Below are positions 46,501 through 56,668 of a DNA stretch of 64,000 nucleotides, piece after piece. The notes beneath the pieces are model-generated. The model had not been told where the DNA came from. It made no database searches and saw only the letters and a program-made list of their open reading frames with translations. Positions within the stretch are counted from its first letter, which is position 1. Each line of letters begins with the position of its first letter. The translations under genes were made by a program, and so were the position numbers. The DNA is taken from contig OY744461.1 of assembly GCA_963556145.1 (NCBI GenBank), positions 8,008,891 to 8,072,890 on the forward strand, written 5' to 3'. This DNA comes from Hygrocybe punicea. Lineage: Eukaryota > Basidiomycota > Agaricomycetes > Agaricales > Hygrophoraceae.

Positions 46501-46807
46501 AGTGCTGCAACAATAACTGCAGCCAGGTCAACCCACATGGCTTGAACAGCTGGGCCTGGGTCAACCCAACCATCCTGGAATAGCTGCCCTGGGTTAACCG
46601 ACTCCATGGCAGAGCTGACACCAGGTTGACCCAACCAGCCAGCCTTGACCAGCAAGAGCTGTACCTGGGTCAACCTACCACACCACATTTCCCCAGCAAG
46701 TGCTGTCTTTTGGGTTAACCTACCCCCCCAGCAAGCAACTGCGCTATGTGTACCTACCTTTTGCAACTATATCTGCGATTGGGTTAACCAAAACGACTGG
46801 GTCTACT
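43578..46807 (-). repeat. Right foldback arm
   Basis: The inner part 43578-44442 is related to, but diverged from, the left inner arm. The outer part 44443-46807 is the exact mirror of 39577-41941 as far as I can read. Confidence 0.8.
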
Positions 46808-48762
46808 GGCCAAATCTCTCGAAGCAGGCCCGTCACGCCACGTATTTGACTTGTTCCACAAGAGGCTAGGCATGGTCACGAGGCAGCACAAAAGAATGGA
46901 CCTTACGATTAAGTGGACACCGGGACACGAGGGCATCGACGGCAATGAGGTAGCGGATGACCATGCGAAGAAAGCAGCGCAAGGGAATAGCACAGCGGCC
47001 ACAGGAATCCCTGCCCCACTACGGCACGCTCTACCGCGCAGCAAGGCGGCAGCGGCAAGGACATTCTTGAGCAAACTAAAGAAGCGAGCGGATAGGGAAT
47101 GGCACCAGTCCCCAAGGTACCGGCGACTCCTGGAGATCGACCCGAGCTTCACGCAGTCCACATATCAGAAAGTGACCCGATCCCTGCCCAAGAAACACCT
47201 CGCGATCCTCACGCAGCTGCGCACGGGCCACATAGGACTCAACCACCACCTGCACAAGATCAACCGCGCTGAAACCCCCACCTGCCCATGCTGTCGTCGT
47301 CACCACGAGATGGTCACCCACTTCCTCCTGTTCTGCCCAGCTCATGATCATGCACGCCAGAGACTACGCCGGATGGCGGGGCGTGACGCAGGATACGTGA
47401 AAAAGCTGCTGTGCACCCCAAAACACCTCCCACCGCTTTTCCGCTACATCAATGACACACAACGACTCCGGCAAGCATTTGGAAATGTCCCCGACATCGC
47501 ATACAAATGAAACAGCAGCCCCACCCCGATCCGTACATCCCCTGGCCCCCGGCCTTCACCCCCCTCGTCCCCCTACCTTACAATCTAACCACACCCAGGT
47601 TCAATTATTATGGGAGGCATACTCTCACCGGGAACGGCACCGCCGAGCCCACACGTTGCCTCAGCCCTTCACGCACTCTTTGCTGTAACAAGAAGTATAA
47701 TTCACAGTAATCTCTACATACGATGTACCGTAAAGGAGAATAAACTAGGATTAAAAAAAAAAAAAAAATGAATAGGCACTTGGCACTACTGGCTGTGCTG
47801 GTAAGGCACCAGATTGAGCAGTTTTTGAGCTCATCAATAGTGTATGTGTCTGCAAGTGCATGCACATCAGTGACCAAAGTCCTTGTGAGTCCAAGAGCAT
47901 GAACCAGATGAGCTCCCTGCTGCCTTGAGGATCTGAGCATCATCAGCATGCTTGGGCTCATTGTGCTGCACAGCCTTCTCAAATGCTGTGATGCCACTGT
48001 CTGTGCACAAGCTGATCTGAGCTGATTTTTTACTCTTGTATTCATGCTGATGATGAAACCAATGGAATTCAAGTGCCAACATGACTCCCTTGATGTGCGA
48101 TACACCAACTGAGGAACCGGCAATTGTCTCATTGCTGCCACGCTTTCGCTGGGTGGCAACAAAATTTCAGTCCTAGCATATCACAAGTGTGGTGGGTGCA
48201 TGCCTACTTTTGCTCATGTGGATTCATGTTGGAGGAAGAGTGTGACTTTTGTAGCTGTGACAGGAAAAGCAGGTATAGGGACTCACGTAGAGTCCTCAGC
48301 AGAAATCTCTGCTTGCATATGCTCCCACCAATCCTGGTAGCTTTTGAGGTGTCTATCATAGGTCTTCTTCGTCTGTTTTCCATTCTGCTCCTGCCAAACC
48401 ATCTTGAGGCGCAGGCAGTGAGAATCATTCTCAAGGATGTCCATTGACCACTGTGTGCGCAGTGAGATATTGGAAGCGAGACATGCCGCTGCTTCATGAT
48501 GTGATTGGGCAGGGCTCGGTGTACTGGTCTTATGTGCCTCTGTGGGGCTGTTATCCAAAATAGGTAATAATGGGATTGGTGAAGGTGAGAACAGGTCAAC
48601 GGTGTCATGCACATCTGTAATGCCATCTTGGCCTATTGGGGCATCAAGACAGCGCTGTTTATGTGTGAGGGGTGATGGCAGATGCCATACAGGGACTTGT
48701 GGTGGCTTAGAGGTGTCAGCTAGCATCGAGATTCCCCAAATTGACACTATGGACTCAGTCAA

Positions 48763-50067
48763 TGATGTGGCTGGGTGAGAAAGGTGAGATTAATTAAAAA
48801 AACAAGGGGTGAATAAAATGAACAAATGATATGGGAGCCTTAACCAATGGCCAAAGGTGAGCAGGGACCAGTGAGCGTTGGCTGTGAAGTTGGCTGAGGT
48901 AATGTCAAGAGGGAGGGGGTGTAGTTCAGGTGGAAAAACAAGTAGTGGCCAGAAAGTGCTGAAAAAGGAGGAGTCAGCAACCACCACAAGAAATGAAGGC
49001 AATGGCTTGCGAACTTTGATAATGGCAAGTCATAGCTTCACTGGAAGTCAGCATGGGGCAGAGAGGCTGGGAGGGACATGTGAGGGCCACTGGCCATCTT
49101 TTAAAGGTGGGCAAACAAATTTTTACCATCAAAAAAGGGCTAGATGGCAGCTTGATGTCAAACGGGACACTCACTAATTGAGAGATGCATTCTGCGGTGG
49201 CAGGGAAGGGCAGGTTCTCCAAATGGACACTATGAACTTGGTCAACAATGTGGCTGGGTGAGAAATGTGGTGAACAATTTTTTACCATCAAAAGAGGGCC
49301 AGGATGTGGAAGGGGACACTCACCAATTGAGAGATGCGTTCCGTGTGGCTGAAAGTGGATTGATTCAGCCAACAATGCTGCTCAGAAGGTGTTGGTGGAT
49401 GCAGGGACCTGGTTGGAGATGCAATCACTCAGATCCAAGGGGGTGCCGATGCACTGCAAGGGTGAAGGGGGGGGCGAATGTTGAAACTTGAAAGGTGTGA
49501 GAGAGGGGGCTCAGGCCGGTGTAGTAGTGTACTGAAATGGCATCAATGCAGGCCAGCAGCTCACTGGTGCATCATGCTGCTTGTGTTTTGAGGCAACGGC
49601 AGGGCAATGACACAAACACAAAGGTTTGCACTGACAGGTTGAATGGCGGTGGAGTTTGAATATTTCCAATCTCCATGCAGCTGCAATTGCTGACACCTGT
49701 GTATGGCATGTTTTGCGCTGGTGACCCCTGGTTACCACAATGAGGGGTTACCGGCAAGGTAACCGGGGCCTAGGCTGACCCTAGTGTATACTCTATATTA
49801 ACCAAGGTTTTCCTAATTTGCACTTCAAAATGTCTGGAGTCCAGACTAGTGCACACCTTGCATCATATTTTTGACCTGTAACATTGGGAGAGCCCATGGG
49901 CTGAACTGTAGGCTATAACATGGGTAAACCCATGGGTATCAGGCAACTAACCTGCACCTGTACCCAAAAAAACCCATACCCACCAACACACAGGTACTTA
50001 TTTAGCAGGTTTGTTGTGGGTATCTGGTGGGTAGGTACCTGTCTGCGTTGCCCACCAGGTTTCAATC
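48763..50067. other. CpG-poor region with short direct repeats
   Basis: Two related blocks (about 49115-49195 and 49278-49345) share TTTTTACCATC and GGGACACTCAC...AATTGAGAGATGC, about 160 bp apart. The word GATGTGGCTGGGTGAGAAA occurs at about 48763 and about 49245. It may be the 5' region of the Crypton-like element. 49900-50040 has CCCATACCC/GGGTAT words like those of hAT-type termini. No gene is supported. Confidence 0.4.
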
Positions 50068-50507
50068 CCCAGACACTGGTAATAAAAATTAAATAATTTG
50101 TCCAAAATACACCTAGTTTGGCTTATAAATGACTAAAATCAACATGTGGATTTTTATGGATTTGTAACTGCTGTGAGAGCAGAAATAGAGGTTTTTGGTA
50201 GTCAAAAGTACATATATGGAGGTGGTACAATTGATTTTGTAACATTCCAGGGCCTCTATTATGTTTTGAAGCTGTTATAGTGATAGATAATAATATAAAT
50301 TGCATAAAGACTATATACAGTTCATTGGATTGTCATAAAACATATTCTAGCATCTCAAGATATATTGTATTGACCATCTGAAACTTCTATTTCTTCTTCC
50401 AGATCATTTTCAAATTCATAAAAATCTACATATCAATTTTATGCATGTATAAGCCAAACTGAGTGTATATGGGACAAATTATTTTATTTTTATTACCAGT
50501 ATCTGGG
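50068..50507. mobile_element. 440-bp MITE with long inverted ends
   Basis: The left end starts CCCAGACACTGGTAATAAAA and the right end is the inverse with a few changes (CCCAGATACTGGTAATAAAA). Imperfect pairing continues for about 100 bp (TTTGGCTTATA in both). It is flanked by AATC on both sides (50064-50067, 50508-50511). It is AT-rich and codes for nothing. The superfamily is not clear. Confidence 0.7.
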
Positions 50508-51420
50508 AATCAGAATGTATACTACAATTTTGCCTATCTAATCATCTAATTTTGCTCAAAACTGAAGGAGTTAAAATTGAAACATTGAAAATATCAAAAT
50601 TTTGTGATCATGTCACATGTCCCAAAATAACTGCAAATAGCAATAATGATGCTTCAAAACTAGTGCTAGCTTTAAATATTCCTGAAGTTGAGTTAGAGTA
50701 CAATTCCACCACTTAAGATGGATATGCAAGACATTAATATAACCACCATGACATCTTACTTCTCCTAGTTCAATAACAGATAGGCAAAGTGGGCTTGGAT
50801 GTGGTCTACAGAGATGATTTCCAGGTCAGCCAGTTGCACACCCCATATTCAAGCTCAAAGTACAGGAAAAAGCTGAAATGGATCATCAACAACATCAATG
50901 GCAAGATCAATTGAGGGGGCACCACAAATTTCACAAGCTTAAGCAGGCTGTGTTGACCTTTTCCCAAAGTTTCCACCAAGACCATGGGGGGTTGTATATT
51001 TTTGTATATTTTTGTTCTGCATCTTATAATAAACTTCTTCAGTGGGCCAGTGCTGTGCATGGCATGAATGAGTTCAATTAAATTCTATAAAGCATGTTGC
51101 ATCTAGCATAAGATACAGAGCAGCATATTGCATATTGTTCTAATAAGCCCACTTCCCACCTCTGCAACATCAAACTTAAAATAAAATAGAGTGTCTTCAG
51201 TCTTCATTAATCATCTCTTAACCTGCCATCTCCCCCATGTTGCACCATCATTCAACACTGTTGGCCATGAAGCAATTGCTCAGGGAGTAACAGGTCAACT
51301 GCCAAACACAACTGCCCCCAAAACAGTGTGGTGAAAATTGACCCACATTTGCTCAACCCTACTTTGCCATGACCTTGAATGCTACACAACAGATGACCAC
51401 ATAAAGACAGCCATTCTGGA
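50508..51420. other. AT-rich unassigned region
   Basis: No gene recognised. A segment at about 51036-51075 (GTGGGCCAGTGCTG, GGCATGAA) recurs at about 52664-52700, so this is probably old repeated DNA. The last 60 bp, together with DNA after 52517, may be the remnant of an HTH-psq N-terminus (TDDHIKTAILDLK), which is weak. Confidence 0.35.
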
Positions 51421-51428
51421 CCTCAAGG

Positions 51429-52509
51429 TAGTGAATGACACAGGTCTACTGTGGGTAAAATTTGGTGACCCATACGGGCCATAACCATACTCATGGAAAC
51501 CCATACCTGTGGCAGGAAACCCATACCTGCAGCAGTGGGTATGGATGTTACATGGGTTTCCTGTGGGTGATCCTTGGGTCAGGGTGGTTGTACACAGGTT
51601 GTGGGTACAATGCATACCCGCCACATCATACCCATGGGGCTGGCCACCTCATGGTTGCAGCACAAATGTCAATAGATGTCATGGGGTGTTCCACAAGGTG
51701 TTTAGCATGGTTGGCTGTGATCCATGGGGCTGGCCACCTCATGGTTGCAGTGCCAATGTCAGTTGAAATTGCAGCATGTTCTGTGAGGTGGCCAGTGTGA
51801 TCAGCTGTGTTGGGACCAGTGTGGGTGTGGGCATGCAGGTTGCAGGTACAATGTGTACCTGCCGCATTGTAGCCATGACCAATGGCCATGGGCACCCTCC
51901 TGGTACCTTGTGGTTGCAATGCCAACATCAATTGACATTGCAGTGTGCTTCCACAAGGTATTTGGGTGTTGTTGCAGGCCATCTGTGTTAGGTTTGAGGC
52001 TGTTGGGTGTAGTGTTGGGATGGATGTGGACATGGGTGTGGGTATGGGTGTGGGTGTGGATGTGGTCACGGATGTTGGCACTGGTGTTGTTGTGTTGTTG
52101 TGTTGTCACATTTGTTGTTCAGTAGCATAAAATAAAATAAAATAAATAGGAAAAAACTTACATGGCAGTGGGAGTGGGTGCACCACTCCCTGCTGCATCT
52201 TTTCCATTGTGATTGCATCAATATTGTTGTCATTGTATCATCATGCACATGTTTTGATGTGTTGTAGTACAAGGTTTGGTTGTGTTGGCATTGTGGTTGT
52301 AGCTAAAATAGATAATTTGAAATAGATAAGTAGTGAAAAAGTTGAAAATATAGGTACTTACCCTGTTTTCTGAGGGTCATTGGGGGTCAGTTGTACCTGC
52401 CGGTGACCCATTTAATGCATGTGTAGGTACAGGTTTGGCCCAGGTCCAAATATGGCAACCCATACCTGTACCCACAGTACCTGCAGGTCAAAACCCATGT
52501 CATTCACTA
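51429..52509. mobile_element. Old hAT-like non-autonomous element hAT-5
   Basis: 1081 bp with inverted ends TAGTGAATGACA and an 8-bp duplication CCTCAAGG/CCTCAAAG (51421-51428, 52510-52517). Subterminal DNA has CCCATACC/GGTATGGG words. The interior repeats ACCTYRTGG...CCACAAGGT hairpins around TCAATTGA. It is almost free of CpG, so it looks like an old, deaminated relative of hAT-2. No transposase is encoded. Confidence 0.75.
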
Positions 52510-52517
52510 CCTCAAAG

Positions 52518-53388
52518 AGGGTGCTCAGAGACTCTGAGCATAAATAGCAAGTTCTATGTTTCGATTTGTGTAGTGTCTAATATCATAGTCTGAAAGCTAT
52601 GTAAGGACAGTATTCTGCAACAACAGTTGCCTGTAATTATTCTATCATAGTATCATACTGGTTTAGTGGGCCAGTGCTGCACATGGCATGAACAAAGTCT
52701 TTTTCTTCATTTTGTGCACAAAACATATGATATAATCATGAAATCATTGTGCTGAAAATTATATAGAAATTCCACAATAATTTTTCAGAATATTTCTTCT
52801 AATCCTAATTTTAAGATATCCTTTTCATATTTTTTATCAAAGTATTATACTGTGCATCCAGTGTTATAATGGTGATTGTTACATGTGACCAGTCTAACTA
52901 TATAAGGTAATTTTACATGATGTAGATAAATTTTACACTGATAATATGAGTTACAGTCACATGTGACTACTCTTACTATATACTGAAATATCAGCCATAT
53001 AAGCAAAAATGGGCCAAATTCAGATGATGTACTGATATTTTCACTTGAAACATAAAGTTTAATGTGATATAGCTGTATGCATACATTATCTTCTATGATA
53101 ATTATACATTTCAAGTGAAATCACTTATTGACATTGGTAACAATCATACAGATAAAAATCCAGTATTATTTTAGACATAATGAATGTTATGAAATAGAGA
53201 ATGAAGCCACTCACCAGCTGGACTCAAAGTAATACATTATTTGTTCATTATATTTTTGTTAAAATGGATAAAAGTTATGCAATATCTTTTCAAATTTTGT
53301 TGCTTATAGTATGTTACAGCCATTTGGGTATTCCTTGTCAGTAGCATGGAATTTCGTCTAATTAGGAAAGTAGGGACTTAGTAGAATT
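52518..53388. other. Very AT-rich unassigned region
   Basis: 52845-53150 holds partial inverted repeats (TGATTGTTAC at about 52870 against GTAACAATCA at about 53138; TTCACTTGAAA against TTTCAAGTGAA). It may be a decayed MITE. No gene seen. Confidence 0.35.
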
Positions 53389-53760
53389 TTGATGCAAACT
53401 CCAACTACTATGTATCACCCTGTAAGCCGCGATGTCGAGATCACAGCCATCAGGCTGTTTGACCACGATTTACTTGATCTCTCAGACATTGTCAGCTGCT
53501 GTGGCTTCAGCAAGCACACTTTCTATCGCATCTTGAAACTCTGGCGTGAAACTGGCGATGTTGTCAGTCAAAAGAAATCCCTTGCAGGTTGAATTTGACT
53601 CCTGGACCACAACGATGTACAGTACCTCCTCCGGCTTATTCAACAAAACCCCGATTACTTTCTCAATGAGCTCCTTCTCCTTCTCAAAATGAACCATTTC
53701 ATTTCTGTAAACTATACTACCATCTATGATGAACTCATTCGAGTTGGCATCAGCTGCAAA
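53389..53760 (+). pseudogene. Tc1/mariner-like transposase fragment
   Basis: The helix-turn-helix start reads SRDVEITAIRLFDHDLLDLSDIV...GFSKHTFYRILKLW. It is followed by LDHNDVQYLLRLIQQNPDYFLNELL and VNYTTIYDELIRVGIS, as in fungal IS630/Tc1 transposases. Two TGA codons (53590-53592 and 53596-53598) sit where Arg is likely. The gene is cut off at 53760 by hAT-4, and the catalytic core would lie beyond the window. Confidence 0.7.
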
Positions 53761-54084
53761 TAGTGTATTGCACAGGTAACCCCCGTGTACTTTTGGGGAT
53801 ACCCGTACCTGTACCCATGAATACCCGTACCCGTCACCGCGGGTACGGGTTTTGTGCCGGGTCTTTTTTTTCCTACCCATACCCGACCCGTACCCGTACC
53901 CGTAGCGGGTAACCCGTGGGTCTCACACTCGCGACACCGGACATGCAGCCCTTTGACCTCGCGACACCGGACATGTGTCAATTGACACACGCCGTGTGAG
54001 TGTGAGGTGGGATGGGTGCGGGCCCGGTGCAGCGTAGTTGATGGGTGGTGGGCGCAAAGCCGGGGTGATTGCATCATTGGACCC

Positions 54085-54109
54085 CTGGGCCGGTGGACGC
54101 CTGGGCCGG
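54085..54109. repeat. GGGCCGGTGGA minisatellite (left of element A)
   Basis: Units of GGGCCGGTGGACGC(C) continue on the other side of element A at 63946-64000 as GGTGGATGCGTGGGCT. It is the target of element A. Confidence 0.6.
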
Positions 54110-54904
54110 TGTAAAGGCGAGGTCGGGGTGGCTGCGGAATAATAATCCTAAGCCTGTGGGGTCAGCGTAGAAGTGACTAGGAATAGTCTAACAAGCTTCA
54201 GTAAGATAATAGGATATAAAAAGTAAGAAGCCGCCGAGTAAACTATTGAAATCTATCGAGACCGATCGAAGCCGACGAAGCCGACGATGTCGGGTACGGC
54301 GGGTCGGGTGTCGGGTGTCGAGAAACGTAGAGATAAAGGCGGTAGAACGACGGGGAGGGCGTCGAGGAATCCGACGAGCAATGTGTGCGATGGAATTTAC
54401 TGAGAGACTTAATTCTCAGAGAGAGGAAATGGGGGAACTGGTTTCTTATTTTGAGACGGCGCTTGGGCACCGTTTTTATACTACAAAGTTCTGTACCTAG
54501 ATTCGGACGAGAGTCCTCGGCCGATGAGAGGAAACAAAGGAGAATAAAAATGGGAAAGTAGGAAGAGCGTTGCGAGGCGACGATGACAGGGAAAATGGGT
54601 GGAAGATATAAAAAACCGTAAAAGATGCAAAATACTTTACTATATCCCCATAAGGGAGACGCTAGGCGTGAATAAGGCAAGTCCGATGTCGGGATCCCAG
54701 TCCGATGAGATCTATCTATGATATTTGAAGTTCCGCGAGTTTAGGAGATAGACCGACCAGGTACGTGAGCGGCCGTGCTAGTCGGTATGCATCGGGTTGC
54801 GTCGGGTTACGTCGGGTTCGAGCGTAGATTGCTAGAGACGTCGGGTTCGAGCGGATTCGCTAGATATCGATGTTACGGCCTCAGAGGGTCGAGGACCCTC
54901 TACA
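54110..54904 (-). repeat. 3' LTR of element A
   Basis: TGTAGAGGGTCC to CCTTTACA in element sense. It starts with a hairpin AGAGGGTC/GACCCTCT. Confidence 0.9.
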
Positions 54905-54983
54905 TCTCCTTGGGTCTTCTAATAGAGACCATCCGTGGTCGAGAATATGGGGTCTCCGAATGCGGGTCGCGAATGTGGCCAAT

Positions 54984-54989
54984 CACGTG
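54984..54989. promoter_or_regulatory. CACGTG box upstream of the antisense gene of element A
   Basis: About 90 bp before the ATG at 55075, at nearly the same distance as in element B. No TATA box is obvious between it and the start. Confidence 0.4.
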
Positions 54990-55074
54990 AGCGGCCAAAC
55001 AACGGCAAAGTAAAAAAAAGAAAAATTTTCTCGTTGTTGATCCGACCTTTCCTCTACACCATCACACGTTCACA

Positions 55075-56462
55075 ATGTCCCAAGTCTACGACAACTTCCT
55101 CGCTTTCGTCGAAAGCATCGAACCCGATGTCCGGGCGGACTACGAAGAGGCCGTCAACGAGGTCACCGTGTTTCATAGCGACGACCTTGTAACGATGGTG
55201 GACAGCAACGAGGGGATGGCCCAACAATGGTTAAGCGGCCGCAAGAAGGCGCTGGTGAGTTTCCTTATTGACTACGCGTGTCCTAAGATAGCTCATGCCG
55301 TCCCGCCAGCGTGCTTACAATGGAATCGTCGCGGAACTCCGAGCTGGTGGTACGAGGCCAGTAACGCCACCGTTATGGGCCGACCGCCAATCGTACGCCA
55401 ACGATGTCGAAGAGTGGCTGAAAGAAGCGGCGGACCGGGAGAGGCAGGAACAGGAAGAAGCCAGACGGCGGGCGGATGAAGAAGCGGCTACGCGGGAAGA
55501 GGAGGCCAGACGGATGGCAGAGGCAAATGCACGAGCGGAGGCGGAGAAAAGGCGAAAGGCGGCAGAGGAAAGGCGGGAGCGGCTTAGAATAGAACAACAC
55601 GAGCAGCACTGGCATCAAGAAGCAGACCGGGTTGAAAGGGATGGAGCCGCGTATCGGCGGCGGCTCAGCGAAGAACGGCGAGCTGAAGCAAACGCGGGTG
55701 AACCAAGGACTGAGTCGATTCCGGAAGGGGAAGCCGCAGTTGAGCCAGAGGAAGGCCCCGTCGACCCGGCACCAGAGACACCGGCCGATGTAGAAGACGT
55801 AGATACGCCGGGCGTAGAGACCGGAGACCTGGCTGGTACGACGGTGAGTTCATGTGTCGGTTCCTTTGTTCTTCAGTCACTGATCCTGGTAATAGTTCAC
55901 CGGGCCGTTTCCCCTACAACCCTGCACCAACTGCGTCAAGGCGCAAGAGGCGTGTCGAGGCGTCACGGGCTACGTGTGCGAACGATGCCGGAGGCTGAAG
56001 AAGAGATGTACTAACGCTACACACCGGACGGGCGGGGGTCGGCGCAAGGTGGATACCGGAAAGGGCAAAGAGGTCGCGGTCGGCACGAGGAAGCCGTTGT
56101 CATTCACGACAAAGCCCATCCGCAGTAGGCCTGCCCGGGCCTCAACGAGCAAACCGCGGGTCGAGGAGGTGGAGTCGGTCGAGGACGATGACGAAGACGA
56201 GGAGGAGTCGGAGGAAGAGCGGCCGACGAAAAGGCTTAGGACGGCCTCGACAGCGAACCCGTTCATTTTGACGATGGAGAATTACGAGCAAGTGTCGGCG
56301 CGGCTAGCGGTCCTTACGGAGGAGCTGGGAGCCCTGGGCACCAATGTCAACCGTCACCTCGTCCACTTCGGTCAAGAGTTCCAGCGGCTTCGCGTCGATC
56401 TCGAACGGTCGACCTCAAGGTTGGCGATGTTGAAGCGGGATTACAAGACCGGCCGCCTGTAA
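55075..56462 (+). CDS. Antisense Zn2Cys6-type coiled-coil gene of element A
   Basis: Exons 55075-55254, 55310-55843 and 55896-56462 with two GT-AG introns (55 and 52 nt) give 426 residues. A shorter first intron (to 55291) is possible. 55309 is preferred because exon 2 then starts RAYNGIVAEL, matching RNYRGILAEI in element B. The acidic N-terminal domain (about 60 residues) and a Glu/Arg/Ala coiled coil (EEWLKEAADRERQEQEEARR) are followed by a cysteine cluster C-x2-C-x6-C-x7-C-x2-C-x6-C (CTNC, C, CERC, C) with RRLKKR, then an acidic linker and a C-terminal heptad region. It runs tail to tail with integrase, 206 bp apart. The frame is intact although pol is broken. A regulatory or chromatin-binding role is inferred only from the motif. 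Confidence 0.75.
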
Positions 56463-56668
56463 AATATATATATAAAATAACGAGCCCATTGTATATAAAA
56501 AAAATATATCGTGTACATAAAAGACGTGTCAGCTTGTTCACCCAGCTAAGGAAAGCCGATCGGCTCCCGAAGACATAGGACTATTCGCATCATTCGTCAT
56601 ATCGTTAGAAAACTAAGAGGAACTAAATAAAATGGGGGTATAACGTGGACAGAATATAAATGAAATGC

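Larger units (their letters stand above)
39577..46807. mobile_element. Palindromic foldback / Mutator-like non-autonomous element in the LINE
   Basis: 7231 bp flanked by a perfect 9-bp duplication GGCCAAATC (39568-39576, 46808-46816), the length typical of Mutator-like elements. It has very long inverted arms centred at 43192. Mirror-image frames at matching positions in both arms translate identically, so the outer 2.36 kb of each arm appears identical. No transposase is seen. The inner arms are G/C-skewed microsatellite-like sequence and have diverged. The core is unique DNA. Confidence 0.85.
36305..47510 (+). pseudogene. LINE ORF2 (endonuclease, RT, RNase H), split by a foldback element
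   Basis: An APE-type endonuclease starts at 36305 (QQNVNKS, IQEPY; later AGDFNRHHPLWDE and TDHFLI). RT motifs are LLSLDVKGAF, GLDQGSPLSPTCYLFYNSD and the catalytic YLDDSNIL. RNase H residues lie in IYIDGSG, HEGEGIGM and FVDGQAAIQA, and after the insertion in WTPGHEGIDGNEVAD. A CCHC knuckle (CPCCRRHHEMVTHFLLFC) ends the protein. Lesions are a TGA at 36536-36538 in the endonuclease, where relatives have Arg, and the 7.2 kb insertion after AAKS (39577-46807). Removing the insert and one duplication restores the frame to TGA at 47508-47510. Otherwise the frame is open, so the copy was recently active. Confidence 0.88.
34232..47767 (+). mobile_element. LINE (non-LTR retrotransposon), nested in the Crypton-like gene
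   Basis: It is flanked by an 11-bp duplication ATGAATAGGCA (34221-34231 and 47768-47778). It has a short 5' untranslated region, two ORFs overlapping at ATGA, an AATAAA at about 47739 and a 3' poly-A run of 16 (47753-47767). The net length without the nested foldback element is about 6.3 kb, so the copy is full length. The RT plus RNase H plus C-terminal zinc knuckle layout fits Tad/I-type LINEs; the clade is from memory. Confidence 0.9.
16248..48762 (-). pseudogene. Crypton-like tyrosine recombinase gene (Ndc10-like plus GCR1_C), split in five
   Basis: Pieces in gene order on the minus strand are 48762-47779, 34231-34211, 34063-33747, 18924-17301 and 16437-16248. The first carries an N-terminal core-binding-like stretch (LKMVWQEQNGKQTKKTYDRH). 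The third carries WMLLWSDLFQT and NAKHNQTRRVDEYGALRHH. The fourth carries the recombinase end with GASIDGTKALGGW and the presumed nucleophile Tyr in CYDQALP (about 18525), then coiled-coil and Pro-rich sequence. The last two carry a GCR1_C-type DNA-binding domain (WGAKWR to the C-terminus). The gaps are a LINE, two solo LTRs and a hAT-like element, each with target duplications. The Arg expected after THA is missing and several frameshifts and stops exist, so the gene is dead and CpG-poor. It originally coded for integration and excision of a Crypton-type transposon. Family assignment is from memory. Confidence 0.78.

Noticed and set aside
39618..46766. Many mirrored open frames with AAxxAG-, QCCS- and LLLQHWVD-type repeats
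   Set aside because: They are translations of the short tandem repeats in the foldback arms, present in several frames on both strands, with no domain.
53780..53930. GGGTAC-type repeats read as telomere-like or centromere-like DNA
   Set aside because: The same words occur at the inner side of hAT-type ends with 8-bp duplications (hAT-2, hAT-5), so they are subterminal transposon sequence.
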